A DNA stretch of 64,000 nucleotides. Origin: Talinum fruticosum. Its lineage: Eukaryota; Streptophyta; Magnoliopsida; Caryophyllales; Talinaceae. Both the position numbers and the translations under genes were made by a program. Below the pieces are notes generated by a model. That model was not told the origin of the DNA. It did no database searches and worked only from the letters and a program-made list of their open reading frames with translations. Shown piece by piece: positions 1 to 10,769 of the stretch. Each line of letters starts with the position of its first letter. The stretch's first letter is position 1. Location of the stretch: contig JAITYX010000034.1 in NCBI GenBank assembly GCA_021018815.1, forward strand, positions 3,224,001 through 3,288,000. Direction: 5' to 3'.

Positions 1-540
1 TTTCACTCTCTCTGTCTCTCTTTCCCAACCCCATCTGCAACCTCCTTTCATCTCTCCTCTCTTTCTCTCCCCATATTGCCCTGCGAAGGGAAGATTCACA
101 ACAAAGGCAAGACCAACCCTAATTCATAAAATTAGATTCAAATTTCAGTGATTAGACTGATTAAAAGTTTGAAAAAAATGAAAAAAAACTATATACTTAC
201 CCACAACATTGCCAATCCTTGTCAAGACCCAAATTGAAAACCAAGCCCGTTATATATTAATCTTCCTCCAATTCAATTCCATCTCACAAATCAACATGTG
301 GAGTATTTCTTTTGCTTTACAACCTTAACGTACAAACTAATTTGGAGAGAGAGAGAAACAGAAATAAATTTGTCATGGTTGTGTGATTAAGCTCATTCTC
401 TTTTCCAATTTACTTTTCTAGGGATGGTAGAGAAATGTGTCACTATTTTTTTTTTCTTTTGACCTGTTTTTTGTTTCTCTCGGTAAAGTTTTTCGTTTTA
501 CTCTTGTAATGGAAACTAGATGGATTTCAATTTTTGCCCA
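1..540. other. AT-rich spacer with CT-rich start, no gene seen
   Basis: The first 100 bases are a CT-rich tract, followed by AT-rich sequence. No open frame with recognisable protein character, no RNA gene and no clear transposon end was seen. Confidence 0.6.
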
Positions 541-1480
541 TGTGGTATAGAGGACCGTAGTGACAGGGGGAGAGGGGGAGGAGTTATAAAGATAGTTGAA
601 GACTGAAAATAGAGAGAGAAACGAGAGATAAGAGGAGCACTTGCATTTAGGAATGACAAAGGGTTGGAGTGCAGGTTGTACTTAAATGGACTCAAATCCG
701 TTTAATTTTTTTTGGATTTAGACCCAAATCCGACTTGATGCGTCGGGTTTGTGAAGCATGGACTCAAACCCGGACCCGCTAAGTCTGCAGGTCTATGAAT
801 CCTAAATGAATTCTAAATGGGTGTAGACTATTCCAAGCTAAAATTATTACAACATAATTTATCATTTTTCTATACTATTTAATATCATTACACATTTGTA
901 AAGCACAAATTTCTTATTTTTCACACATATACTTAGATAATTTATAAGTTGACAAATTAAAATAAATATTCAAAAACCAAGTAAAGTGAACAAATTTGAA
1001 AAAAATGTGAGAGAAAGTGTTTAACAATTATGTAAGATGATTGATAATGAGAGAATGAGGTAAGGAATGATTGAATTGTTAAAGAGAATTAGGGAAAGAA
1101 AAGCTTAAGTCATATGTAAAAAAAATTTAATCGAGTTCATGGGTATGGGTGTGGGTCCAAATTCTAGACATACACCCAAACCCATTTAACACCACTTAAA
1201 CCCGGACCCGACCTATACCTATCGGATCCAAAATTTTCAGACCGACACTTGCTAATTTGAGTTGGATGTGATGAATGCAGGTTGGGTTCAAGACCCATTG
1301 TCATCCTCAATTGCATTAAAAGAGTCTTGAAAGAGGGAGAGAGATACGATTATGAGGACATAAAGAGAGAGGAGTAACTCACTAAAGCTAATATTATTTT
1401 TTTTAATTTAATCAACTGGTATAAATTAATTTAACCCCTACAAATAAGGGGAAGAATCAAAATAACTCTTCTATTATATA
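541..1480 (+). repeat. Dispersed repeat copy, split by a hAT-like element
   Basis: Two stretches (about 541-640 and 1319-1480) match, in order and orientation, the sequence at about 57590-57835. Shared features are a purine-rich block around GATAGTTGAAG, runs of AGAGAGAG, a TTTAATCAAC block and a CCCTA-AATAAGGG-like hairpin followed by CTTCTATTATA-type sequence. The 662-bp element at 649-1310 interrupts this copy and is absent from the other. The family is not identified; it may be part of a larger transposon. Confidence 0.5.
649..1310. mobile_element. Non-autonomous hAT-like element (662 bp)
   Basis: The element is flanked by 8-bp direct repeats TTGCATTT (641-648) and TTGCATTA (1311-1318), one mismatch, the duplication length expected of hAT transposons. 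Its ends are imperfect inverted repeats: GGAATGACAAAGGGT on the left against GAGGATGACAATGGGT on the reverse complement of the right. Near both ends it carries AACCCGGACCCG-type motifs common in plant hAT MITEs. No transposase frame is present, so it would need help in trans. The superfamily call rests on TSD length and terminal motif. Confidence 0.65.
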
Positions 1481-1494
1481 TTAATATATTAATA

Positions 1495-1533
<39 letters not shown>

Positions 1534-1685
1534 AAGGTTCTATATTGTTGAAAGTGTTTCAAAAGATTTCAACCAATCGAAAGAACTCTTCTATTATATA
1601 TTAATAGATTATTATTATTATTATTATTATTATTAATAATAATAAAAGGTTCTATATTGTTGAAAATGTTTCAAAAGATTTCAAC
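1464..1685. repeat. Direct duplication (about 105 bp unit) around ATT microsatellites
   Basis: Copy 1 (1464-1573) and copy 2 (1584-1685) both run from AACTCTTCTATTATATATTA through an (ATT)n tract to AAAAGATTTCAAC. They differ in microsatellite length and a few bases. The arrangement looks like a tandem duplication followed by microsatellite slippage. Confidence 0.85.
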
Positions 1686-2315
1686 TGAACAAAATGTTGT
1701 ATAACTTTTTAGGAATCAATTTTTCTACTTGCAAAAATGTTAGTAGGGTAGGGATAAGGTTGCCTAAAATTAGATTTTTAAAAGTAGAGAAAGCGGGACT
1801 CATATTGATAGTTGTATTAATTTTAAAAAATAATAAATAATTATTAATTATTACGTTATCTTTCTTAGTTATAACGAGTTGTAAGACTATAAAAAGTCGT
1901 TAACGAGTTGTAAAATAGTCGTAAAAAGATATAAGGTTAAGGTAACATGAACAAGACTCAAATATAGTTATGGTGTGCTCTTTCAACTGTAAAATTAAGT
2001 TGTAAATTGTAAAAAATTTTAAAAAATTGGTAGAATTTATAATAAGTTACAAGTATATGTAAAAAGTCGAAAGTACCTATAAAAAATAAGTCATTGTAAA
2101 CAATTACAAGATAAGGAGTTATGGAAGAACTTATAGGAAGTAATTTCTTACAAGTTAAAGTTAATTTACAATACTATAATATCAAATTTAAAAGTTTTAT
2201 TTATTTATTTAACATTTGACATATCGATTTTAAAATCAAATGAAGATAAAAACAGGAAAATTCAAGACTTTTAGCGTTTTCCATCATTATTGTATGAAAT
2301 TACAAATAATTGTGA
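1686..2315. other. AT-rich spacer, nothing recognised
   Basis: Very AT-rich sequence with short repeated words such as GTTGTAA and AAAAAGTCG. No coding, RNA or transposon signal was recognised. Confidence 0.5.
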
Positions 2316-2317
2316 TA

Positions 2318-2587
2318 GTTCCTCCGTTTTAAAATTCATGTCGTTTTAAGGTTATACGAGAATACTAAGAAAACACAAAATTCATGATAATTTTTATGTT
2401 AAAAGACTAAGTTGCCCCTATATATTATTGGAAATGAAAAAAATCAATGAAAAAATAAAGAAACAAAACAGTTAATAAGAACAAGGTTGGTAAACTAATA
2501 ATTAATATGTCATTTGAATATTAAAATAATAAATATTATAAAATAAAAAAATTAGTTAAAATGATATATATTTTAAAAAGGAAGGAG
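2318..2587. mobile_element. Stowaway-like MITE (Tc1/mariner type, about 270 bp)
   Basis: The left end reads GTTCCTCCGTTTTAAAAT and the reverse complement of the right end reads CTCCTTCCTTTTTAAAAT. This is a degenerate pair related to the common plant terminus CTCCCTCCGTT. A TA dinucleotide flanks each end (2316-2317 and 2588-2589), as expected for Tc1/mariner insertion. The interior is AT-rich and non-coding. Confidence 0.6.
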
Positions 2588-2589
2588 TA

Positions 2590-3340
2590 TCTAAACATTT
2601 TTAAGTCTTGCGTTGATTTGTAGGCATTTACGACGTTTATCTCAAACAAAAAATTTGGTCTTGCGGGGGTCCTACTGGCAAAAGTTTGGCAGCCATCACA
2701 CTATACACATGTCAGTGGAATAATACAAAGTGGAGCACACCATATATTATCAATATTTTTCCCATACCTCATTTATTAGACCATATGCTACCTTCCTTTT
2801 GCCCTGTCTATGCTCCACCGACACATTTTCTCTCCTTTTTTTAAAATTGTTTTCTCTTTCTTGGGTAGTTTTTTTTTTTAAAAATATTTGGATTCTATTC
2901 TATTATATTTTACAAAGTAAAGAAATTAGATTCTCACAATCCACTGGCCGATTAATCAAGGTTGTCAGAGTTTAGAAATCGTAGATGCAACGCAGCTAAA
3001 AGTTTTTGTTTCTTTTTATCATTTATGACATTTTTCATTTTTTAAAAGCCATTAATTTCTCTCCAAGTAATGCACAAATATCAATGTGTATATAAGGTTT
3101 TAATGTATTCATGATTTTAATTTTGACCCACATCAGACTTTTTATAATAAATGAGTGCTTTTTTATTTGACTTCTTTTCTTGACATTGCATGACCAAAAA
3201 ATAATTTAAAAGTCTGTTTTTATTAAAGATAACTGATGAATTTAGCACATGAATTCGTTGTAAGCTTGTAATAACAAGATTAAGTTTTGATATCAAAGAG
3301 TAATTTTTTTAGCGAATAAATGAAACAATTAACTGGTAGT
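2590..3340. other. AT-rich spacer, no supported gene
   Basis: The longest open frame (2730-2975, plus) is low-complexity and Phe-rich, with no family resemblance, and is treated as chance. No RNA genes were seen. Confidence 0.5.
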
Positions 3341-3344
3341 AGGT

Positions 3345-3545
3345 TTGAGTAGAAAAAACCGAAATCGAAAAATCAAAATGAAAAATCTGAAAAACGAATC
3401 GAAATTGCGGTTAACCGAGTAAATTTTTAGTTAAAAGTTGGTTTGGTTAACTAAACCGAAATATTTTTTGGTTCACGGTTCGATTTCGGTTCGGTAAATA
3501 AATTTTTTAGTTAACCGTGAACCGAACCAAATCTTCATTAAATGG
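3345..3545. repeat. Hairpin-forming ACCGAACC-type repeat (MITE remnant)
   Basis: The segment is built from CCGAAAT / TTCGGTT words. TTGGTTCACGGTT (about 3468-3482) is followed by its near-perfect inverse AACCGTGAACCGAACCAA (about 3515-3532), so it can fold on itself. Such sequence is typical of short non-autonomous DNA elements in plants, but no target duplication was identified. Confidence 0.4.
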
Positions 3546-3690
3546 TCGTTGGGTATTTAAGGGAGAAAGTCGGACTTAGAAACCCTAAAATCGGTACTCT
3601 CTCCCTCTCGCCTCCTCTCCGATTGCCTCTTTTCTAACTCTCGCTCACCTTCTCTCTCTAATCGACTCCTCCTTACTTAATACTAAATGA

Positions 3691-4070
3691 ACCATTTTTA
3701 ACTACGATTCAAAACAACATTTAACTACGGTTATAGGCATTGTTTATGTGCCCGTAATTATAGATGGACATCTTTTTACTATGCCTCACAATTGTAGTTA
3801 AAGGCAACCCTATTACTACGGTTGTTGTGAACAACCGTAGTAATAAAGTACCTATTACTACGGTTGTAAGCCAACAATCGTAATAATAGACTAAGATATT
3901 ACTAGAGTCCTTCGATAAGAACCGTAGTAATATGTTTGGCCCCAAAACGGTCTATTTGGCAAAGTCTAGACCTATGACTACGGTTGTCGACTAACAAACA
4001 TAGTCATAGGTGCTAATTCAAAACTATGACTACCGGTTGTTGACTAACAACTGTAATCATAGATCTAATT
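3691..4070. repeat. CACTA left subterminal palindromic repeats
   Basis: At least six copies of a TAACTACGGTTGT-like word alternate with their inverse AACCGTAGTAAT. One near-perfect hairpin is CTACGGTTGT-TGTG-AACAACCGTAG (about 3817-3840). In CACTA elements such subterminal repeats bind the element's own DNA-binding protein. An open minus-strand frame here (3721-3945) is produced by the repeats and is not a gene. Confidence 0.75.
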
Positions 4071-4394
4071 TTTTAGAATTTTTTTTTGTGTTTGCTTACC
4101 CCCTATACAATACAAAATAACATATACAACTATTTACACAAACTCTTTTAGAATATATACAAATCACAATCCAACGAGTCATGACCAGAATATATACAAA
4201 CCAGATTCATCACATAGTTGTATATACATTTAAAATAATGAAGACAATGTAAAATATTATATACCTATGTAAATATGTACGTATGAAAATCACAAACTTG
4301 ACCAATCAAATAATGAACAATAAGTACAAATATATACCTATGTCTTTATTCGGTTATATACAAACTCTACCCAACCTTGTTTTAACTCATTGAG

Positions 4395-4830
4395 CACTTC
4401 ATCCGTGTAGGGAGTGGGTGGGTCCTTTACCGAAAAATATTGTGACCAATGTTGTAAAAGACATATTAATTAAGTCAAGTGCAAGTGTTAATCAAGATGA
4501 AAAGAGCATTAAAAAATTTAATTTTTTCATAATCAAATACAAGTGCAAGTGCAAGTACCTGTTTGGGATTAGAATTATTTAAATCGAGTTGGGTCACAAT
4601 CTCTTTCATGTACTAGAGAATGTAGAAGTCGCACTCCACGTTTCCTGATTGTCTATGACAATATAAGTAAAATAGATTCCCAATACATGAAGAATTAATT
4701 AGTACTTTATATATAGATAGCAAGTAATATGAAATGAAAAACAATAAAGTAGATTCTAAGAAATAGAACCTTATCGTAACGGAGACAAATTGTGGGTTTG
4801 GTTTCACACATGAGCCTCTCAAGCCTCCCT

Positions 4831-4900
<70 letters not shown>

Positions 4901-5350
4901 TATTAGAGCACTATTTTCAATTGGAAAAATAAAATTCAAATTGGACAAACAATTGAAAAGAATACTAATTAATAAAAAAGCATAAAATAATTAAGGTAAG
5001 AACTCACGAGTCGAGTACTTTCTTGAAATCTTTCCGATAGTTTGACCCAAAGGATCAAGCCGATGCACGCGACATTGCTCTTTAGAATTTTGGTAGCAAA
5101 CATCCAGTATAACCTTCACCGACACAAATAACACATTTATAAATATGTAACATAATAAAAACTTCATTTAAATTTATTTGTATGCTTACCCCTCAATGAA
5201 CAGCGTCAAGTTCCATTTTTCTTCTAGGCATTATGTTTCATAACTTCGAATATATATTCGGTTCGTTCATCTTGTTTACGCCTAAATCCTTGAATGGAAT
5301 TAGGGTTGAGAAATTGAACGAACTCGTTTCTCATCTCGTGCAATCACCTT
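4395..5350 (-). pseudogene. Ulp1-like cysteine protease (C48) domain of the CACTA element
   Basis: Broken minus-strand exons read like the C-terminal catalytic domain of Ulp1/SENP proteases, which remove SUMO-like proteins and are often fused to or carried by plant CACTA elements. Landmarks in order: EMRNEFVQFLNPNSI near 5315; EKWNLTLFI near 5210; RVHRLDPLGQTIGKISRKYS near 5040, with the catalytic-Asp motif; RQSGNVECDFYIL near 4630, with the catalytic Cys; then YMKEIV; then YTDEVLNELKQGWVEFV near 4400, the usual C-terminal helix. The expected His-Trp pair is Lys-Trp. An in-frame TAG follows the Cys motif, and a microsatellite occupies an intron. It is inferred non-functional. Confidence 0.75.
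4831..4899. repeat. (TAA)n microsatellite, about 23 units
   Basis: An uninterrupted run of TAA units lies between two exon-like parts of the Ulp1 pseudogene. A long poly-Tyr open frame on the minus strand here is an artefact of the repeat. Confidence 0.95.
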
Positions 5351-6899
5351 ACATATTAATTGTATGTAGTTAGAAATTGAAATTAATAGGTAAAAAATAA
5401 ACTTATGAATATAGTAACTCACATAATGCCAAGCATAATAGCGGTGCGTCGTTCTCTTGCATCTCCAAAATTGTAGTATGTCATCCGGGAAGACATAAAG
5501 GTCATGTCATCATTTTCCCCTTCACGTTACCTAAACGCTTGACCTGGTGCAATGATTTGCAATGTTGTATATGTTGACAAAGTCTTCACATAACTTTGTA
5601 GAGTAGCACACCAATCCGTGTAGGACTCGTGAATGGACATGAGAGGAGACCGCATCAAACAGCGAACGAGCGATGCTGAATACTTGCTTGTGCCAACGAG
5701 AGGGAGATGGAGTTCCCTTCATCCCACTCTCGGATCTGTCCTTGATATCCTAGTGAATAATCAATACAAAAATTAGAAATATATATACGTGATATTAACA
5801 ACAATTAAATCTAATATTTTAAAAAATGAATTACCATAGAAAGGATCACTAAACTCTTGGTGAAGCAACAAAGTTGTTGACCAAGTCTTCAATGTGTGGA
5901 GGTCCAGGTGACCGGATCGAGCAACTCACGGATGCCTTTCCCTTGTATGACTTCTCTTACACTCACCTTCACTTGATCGGTTAAAAGGAGTGCTCCGTGA
6001 ATGACGATATCCGGCCTCCACGGGAAAATAACACCTAATGCCATAACATGCTCTAGGGGAGGGTGGTGAGAAGCTAGCTTGCACTTTGCGACTGCATAAG
6101 AATAAGCATAACAATTAGAATCATGGGATAACCCTTGACATAGAAGTTAAACTATTTAAGAATCTTGAAAATAAACGGACGAGTTTCCCTTAAAAGTAAA
6201 CATTTTACGGGGATAACGACCCTCATCCGAAACAACAAAAACATACTATAAGTAATTACTTAATAGCCACACGCTGAAGTTCCACAACAACCATACAATA
6301 TACACCATTCATTAAACAATATTATACACCAATTAGTCAAAATATAAACATACATGTAAATATAATTAGGTTATAAAATCTGAATTACCTCCACCATAAG
6401 GTCGAATTGGTTGATTGGTGAGCTCGCGTTCGCGCTTGCTGGTGTTTGGGATGAGAATTGATGTAAATCGAACATGAGTATGCTCGGTGTCGGTACACCC
6501 ATGTTGGTGAAGTATGTCATGATGCATTCCCTCATTTGGGCTGCATGTGTTCCATCCGTGCAGCCATTTGGGACATTTGGAACTATTGGAACTCTATTTG
6601 GGAGTGCATTTGGGCCATTTGCATCTCCATATACACTTGGCTGGACGAGATGGGGCACTTTATCCTAGCCCCAAAGTGCTCAACTATTCCCACCCTCCCA
6701 CCGATGGCTCGAACACGATCGAGATGCTAATCTTTTACTAGGGCTAAGGCTAGCTTCTCCCTCCTCTCTGTGGTGTTAGCGACTTCGAAGTCGATGTTTG
6801 TGATAAAGACTCCTATAAGAAGGAAATAAATTATCATTTGACAATTCATAATATTTAAAACCGATAAGTTCTCAAAAACAAATAAAGTAAATAGTGAAA
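5351..6899 (-). pseudogene. Middle part of the CACTA minus-strand gene, unassigned
   Basis: Short minus-strand open segments (5531-5722, 5926-6114, 6371-6658) lie between the transposase and Ulp1 domains, separated by AT-rich intron-like DNA. The segment at 6371-6658 is Asn/Pro-rich with a CTDGTHAAQMRECIMTYF stretch, resembling the linker after the En/Spm domain. I cannot assign a fold to the others. They are most likely parts of one decayed multi-exon transposon gene. Confidence 0.4.
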
Positions 6900-7775
6900 A
6901 AACTCACGAGTCATCTGCACAATAAATTCTACTTCGAGTCATAGTGAAGGTTTCATCTTTCTTCTTACTTCCTTCGACCAACAACTCGTCTCTCTCGATA
7001 GTGAGCTGCGAAATATCCGAGATGGAACCTTCACAGGATGTGCTTTAAAGTTGTTCAAGCTTACGCTTGTACAACTTGTCCTCCAACTTCGCGTATCCCC
7101 AACGGGACATGGTATGTGGATACGCATTGCTCTTAATCCTGTTCCGTTTGGCTTCACCTAGTGCCTCCAAGTAATTAAGACAACGAAAATATCGGTACAT
7201 AAGACATAAATTGAAAAGAAAGATAACAACTGATGATAAATTATCATCTATTACGGAGAGGAGACATATGCTTCAAACGTCCTCTAGTCCTCCTCGATGA
7301 TGAGGTTGTAGACCTCCCGGGGTCTATCTTACGCCTTTATCTCGCTTTATTTTGTGGACCCATATAATGGTAATGCGATATTTGCATTTTCTAAATTTTT
7401 ACGCGCCGACATAAGGATCTTGTGTTTCACCAAGGGGATCTCGGATTCTTTAATGTCCAAGATGAACATTTTACTGAAACATTAGAAACGACATACATTA
7501 GTACATATATATTAACCATTTACAATAAGTTGCAATACTAAGTTAAGATGTAGTGCATTTACCGAATATCGTTCCAAAGGTTGTCCTTAACAAAATCGGG
7601 GAGTCGTGCCGCAACTTCGTAGTTGATGTTCACGTATGTGCGGGTTCTCTGCACCAACATAGCTCATAAAGTGAGATGTGTGATCACCTACAACATTTCC
7701 GTGCCTATTAAATTCGACCCATGGAAGAGGAGTTAGATCGTCTCTACTCCTAACCAACTTCTTCTTGTTCATCAT
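6900..7775 (-). pseudogene. Ptta/En-Spm-type CACTA transposase domain
   Basis: From a minus-strand ATG near 7775 the reading begins MNKKKLVRSRDDLTPLPW and continues FNRHGNVVGDHTSHFMSYVG. After a frameshift near 7645 it reads VNINYEVAARLPDFVKDNLW, the plant-transposase pattern of a conserved Trp/Leu block before an intron. The next segment (about 7460-7370) reads IKESEIPLVKHKILMSAR. Near 7145-7070 comes NRIKSNAYPHTMSRWGYAKL, the diagnostic motif of the plant Ptta/En/Spm family (Asn-Arg ... Pro-His ... Gly-Gly/Trp-Tyr-Ala). Frameshifts and stops break the frame. The product would act in the nucleus on CACTA ends. Confidence 0.75.
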
Positions 7776-9059
7776 TGTTCGTCCCTTCGATTTTTTTACT
7801 TTAGGAAGAATCAATTTTATACTACAAACAATTATACAACACTTGATAAATAAACATATACAACGAGTTTTTAGCACGCATATCTAATAAGCAATTATAA
7901 AACTCTTGATATGTATGAATTAGGCTTGATATGGGGTTATTTTTGTTTTTCTCCTCTCATTGTCACTTATACTTGTATGTCTCTCAATTGTACGCATTTG
8001 TACTATGATCGAGTGAGAATGAGATTTGAGTTGGATTGATGAATGGTCGCTCCTCTAACCCCCACAGGAGCATATCACAACCAAATGTGGACCACTGAAG
8101 TGAAGTTTAGGGTTATCCATACGTAGACAAACATACTCCTTTGCATAAATAAGTTTAGCTCCCTCCCTGCCTTGCCCCGAACACCCCAAGAAAAGGAACA
8201 AAATTGCATTTTATTGTAGTAGTAACAATGTCTACAAGCCCTCTACTCTCCATTAACAATTAATCGGGATGAATTAATATTCCAAATGTCATTGCATACC
8301 TCAAAATATAGATTTAAGTAACTAAAAATATGACCAAACACTCCAAGATTTACTACAACAACTCCAAAGATAAGACCAAAATAAAATAGAGATCGTAACT
8401 TTTCTCTGTCTTTGATAAGAATTTTAATAGCGACAAAGCTCATCGGAAAGCACTATCCTAGGATTTCAATTCCATATCATTTGTTACCTAAGAATGTAAA
8501 ATATCGAGTAATTCACTCATCCATGAATATGAAAAAAATCAACAGATTGTTACTGGTACTACAAGCCATTCACTCATGTAAAAACCAAAAAGAAAAATAG
8601 AAAAAAAGAAAGAGATGGAAGCTTAAACTCTAACCTAACTTGGAATTGAAGAAGAAATGTGATTTGGAGGAGCTCACATAATTGTGTCGTTAATTCTACA
8701 TTTCATAAAGCATGTCACATTTACATATTTTATTTAGTAGAGTACAAAATAAGAGAGGGAGAGATGAGTTATATCATTCGGCGAGAGTGAGAGAGAGGGA
8801 GCGATAACAATGACGACAAGAATGAGTAACGATAGAACCAATGCCGAGAGCAGAGTGAAAAGAATTGAGAGAGACAAGAGCGGTGAGAGTGAACAAGCCG
8901 GAAACCAACAATTACGATAAGGACACAGCGAGAGAAAAGAGAGAGGAGAGCAACCAGAAATCGCATACAGCGAGAGAGACCGAGTAAAGTGAGGCCGAGA
9001 GTGGAGAGGCTGAAGGTAGTAGAAATAGTTGTCGAGGGTCTTTTTGCTTGTGAAGACAT

Positions 9060-9299
9060 TTAACGACGGTTCAATGAAAGAACCATCACCATATATTAAT
9101 CTATGACGACGATTCTTTCATTGAACCGTTGTTAAAAGTGAACTTTTCACTTTTAACGACGGTTCTTTCGGTGAGCTGTCGGCATATGTACATTAAAAAC
9201 CGCTTTTTTACAAAAATGCCACCACTTCATTTTTTACAACGGTTTTAGTAATAACCATCGTTAAAGACTCATCATTAAAAGTGGAGTACGGTAGTAGTG
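9060..9299. repeat. CACTA right subterminal repeats and terminal repeat
   Basis: TTTAACGACGGTTC words alternate with inverse GAACCGTTGTTAA copies (about 9060-9170). ACAACGGTTTTAGTAATAAC and CGTTAAAGACTCATC follow, and the block closes with GTAGTAGTG. The unit here is ACGACGG, whereas the left end uses ACTACGG. Confidence 0.75.
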
Positions 9300-9554
9300 A
9301 CTCTACCTCATCTCATCTTTGACTCTCCCTTGTTCCTTACTCTCTCGATCAATTTTGCCTCTCTCACTCATCCCGCCTCTCAATCGCTCATGGGTCCTCC
9401 TCTTGCCAAATGTATAACTCTCTCACATTTTCCGACGACGGCTATGTTGGCCTTTAGATATGGTAGCGGCAGTGTTCGTCTTCACGGACATGGTTAGCAA
9501 CCCCTCCTATCTCTCTTCCTCTCTCAAGATGTTTTATACTTCTCACTTCTTGTT
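9300..9554. other. Short spacer between CACTA and LINE
   Basis: CT-rich sequence of 255 bp with no supported gene. It ends in the left copy of the LINE target-site duplication. Confidence 0.5.
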
Positions 9555-9689
9555 ACGTAATTGGGTTTTTTTTTATGATTTCTAAATATCCAGATCTGAA
9601 GTGTTGAACACTTGAATCCCTCTCCAAATAGTTAAACCGGTAGTTTGCACAACTTTTTCGGCATAGTGAACGGTTATGATCCTCCTGGA

Positions 9690-10603
9690 GTTGTTAGGAG
9701 GGAAGGAGATCGGAGTTGGGGGGATTGTCTTTTCATAGGGAACTTGCCACTATTAGACAGACCCAGCGAGTGGCATCTTTAATATCATGAGCGGTATGGA
9801 TATAGTCTTAAATAATTGGCGAGATATCATTAGGAAGAAAAGAATTAAGACAATTACATCCCAGTCCTTTGTTGAAGTGATACATTCATTAACTATTGCA
9901 TCTAAAATGGAATATTCGGATGGTTACTATCATTATAATCTAAAAGCTTACGACTACTACACCATATATCATGCCAGAACTTAACTACTTTACCATTACC
10001 TATTTTCTATCTTAAGCCCTTTTTGAAAAGATCTCTTTTCTTTAATAAACATTTCTAGACCCAAGAGTCGAAAGCTTTATTTTTCTTGAGAAAAAGTCTA
10101 TAGCTAATGGATATTTGGATCTCATAATCTTCACCCAAAAATTATTATCATCATAAAGATATTTTCATATAAGCTTACATAGAAAGAATTGATTAACGCT
10201 TACGCTTTTCTTAAGCCCAACCCTTCTAATTTTTTGGAGCACATATTTTAACCCAGGACACCATTGGTAGTCCTTTAATATCAAGTGAATTAGTTATTTT
10301 TTCGGGAGCTTAAAACTTTGCATTGTTTGAGAAGGTAAAGATTCAAGATTAGACTAAATAATGACAACCTTATCCGCCTTTGAAAGCACATCGACTTTTC
10401 AATTTTGCAATTTATTATGTGCTTTTAGTAAAATGTCCAGGAAAGTAAGAGAGTTAGTCCTTTTTGAAAAATAGGACAACCTAAATATTTTCCCAAAGAA
10501 TCTTTATACGGTATATTAAAAACTTAAGATACCATGTTCCTATCAGCAGCAATAGCATTTTTGAAAAAATTAGAGTTGACTTTTGAAAATGAATGAGTTG
10601 TCC
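9690..10603 (-). pseudogene. LINE ORF2, C-terminal part after the RT core
   Basis: The minus-strand reading continues directly from the RT fragment at 26208 once the Ty3 LTR is removed. It starts SGQLIHFQKSTLIFSKN and passes through IPYKDSLGKYLGCPIFQ, the well-known L1 thumb/connection motif. It continues to KICAPKK-type sequence, here MCSKKLEGLGLRKA, and ends in a WxxSNSGKF-like motif near 9740. Several stops and frameshifts are present. A cysteine-rich C-terminus was not recognised. Confidence 0.75.
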
Positions 10604-10769
10604 CGATTTGTAACACCCCAAAAATTTATATTTAATTATTTTAAATTCGTTGTGTATTGTCTTAATATTGTTTAAGAGCATTGAGCCGCTCAAAAACTTG
10701 AAACCGAAATAAATGATGCGAACAAATTTGATAATCATAAATAATAATGGGTAATTCATACAAATTTAT

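Larger units (their letters stand above)
3674..9299 (-). mobile_element. CACTA (En/Spm) DNA transposon, decayed, about 5.6 kb
   Basis: The right end reads GTAGTAGTG (9291-9299), i.e. CACTACTAC on the minus strand, the canonical CACTA terminus. Both ends carry blocks of subterminal repeats. Between them on the minus strand lie a Ptta/En-Spm-type transposase domain (about 6900-7775) and a Ulp1 protease domain (about 4395-5350). The left end is degenerate: TACTTAATACTAAATGAACC at about 3674 is the best match to the terminal repeat. Flanking trinucleotides are CCT and ACT, so a 3-bp TSD is not proven. No TNPD/Transposase_21 gene was seen, so the element is probably non-autonomous and dead. Confidence 0.75.

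Noticed and set aside
3721..3945. 74-residue minus ORF
   Set aside because: Consists of CACTA subterminal repeats on a non-coding strand.
4613..4948. 111-residue minus-strand ORF with a poly-Tyr run
   Set aside because: Produced by the (TAA)n microsatellite; only its last residues belong to the real Ulp1 reading.
8769..9059. 96-residue Ser/Arg-rich minus ORF
   Set aside because: Low-complexity GAGAGA sequence inside the CACTA subterminal region.
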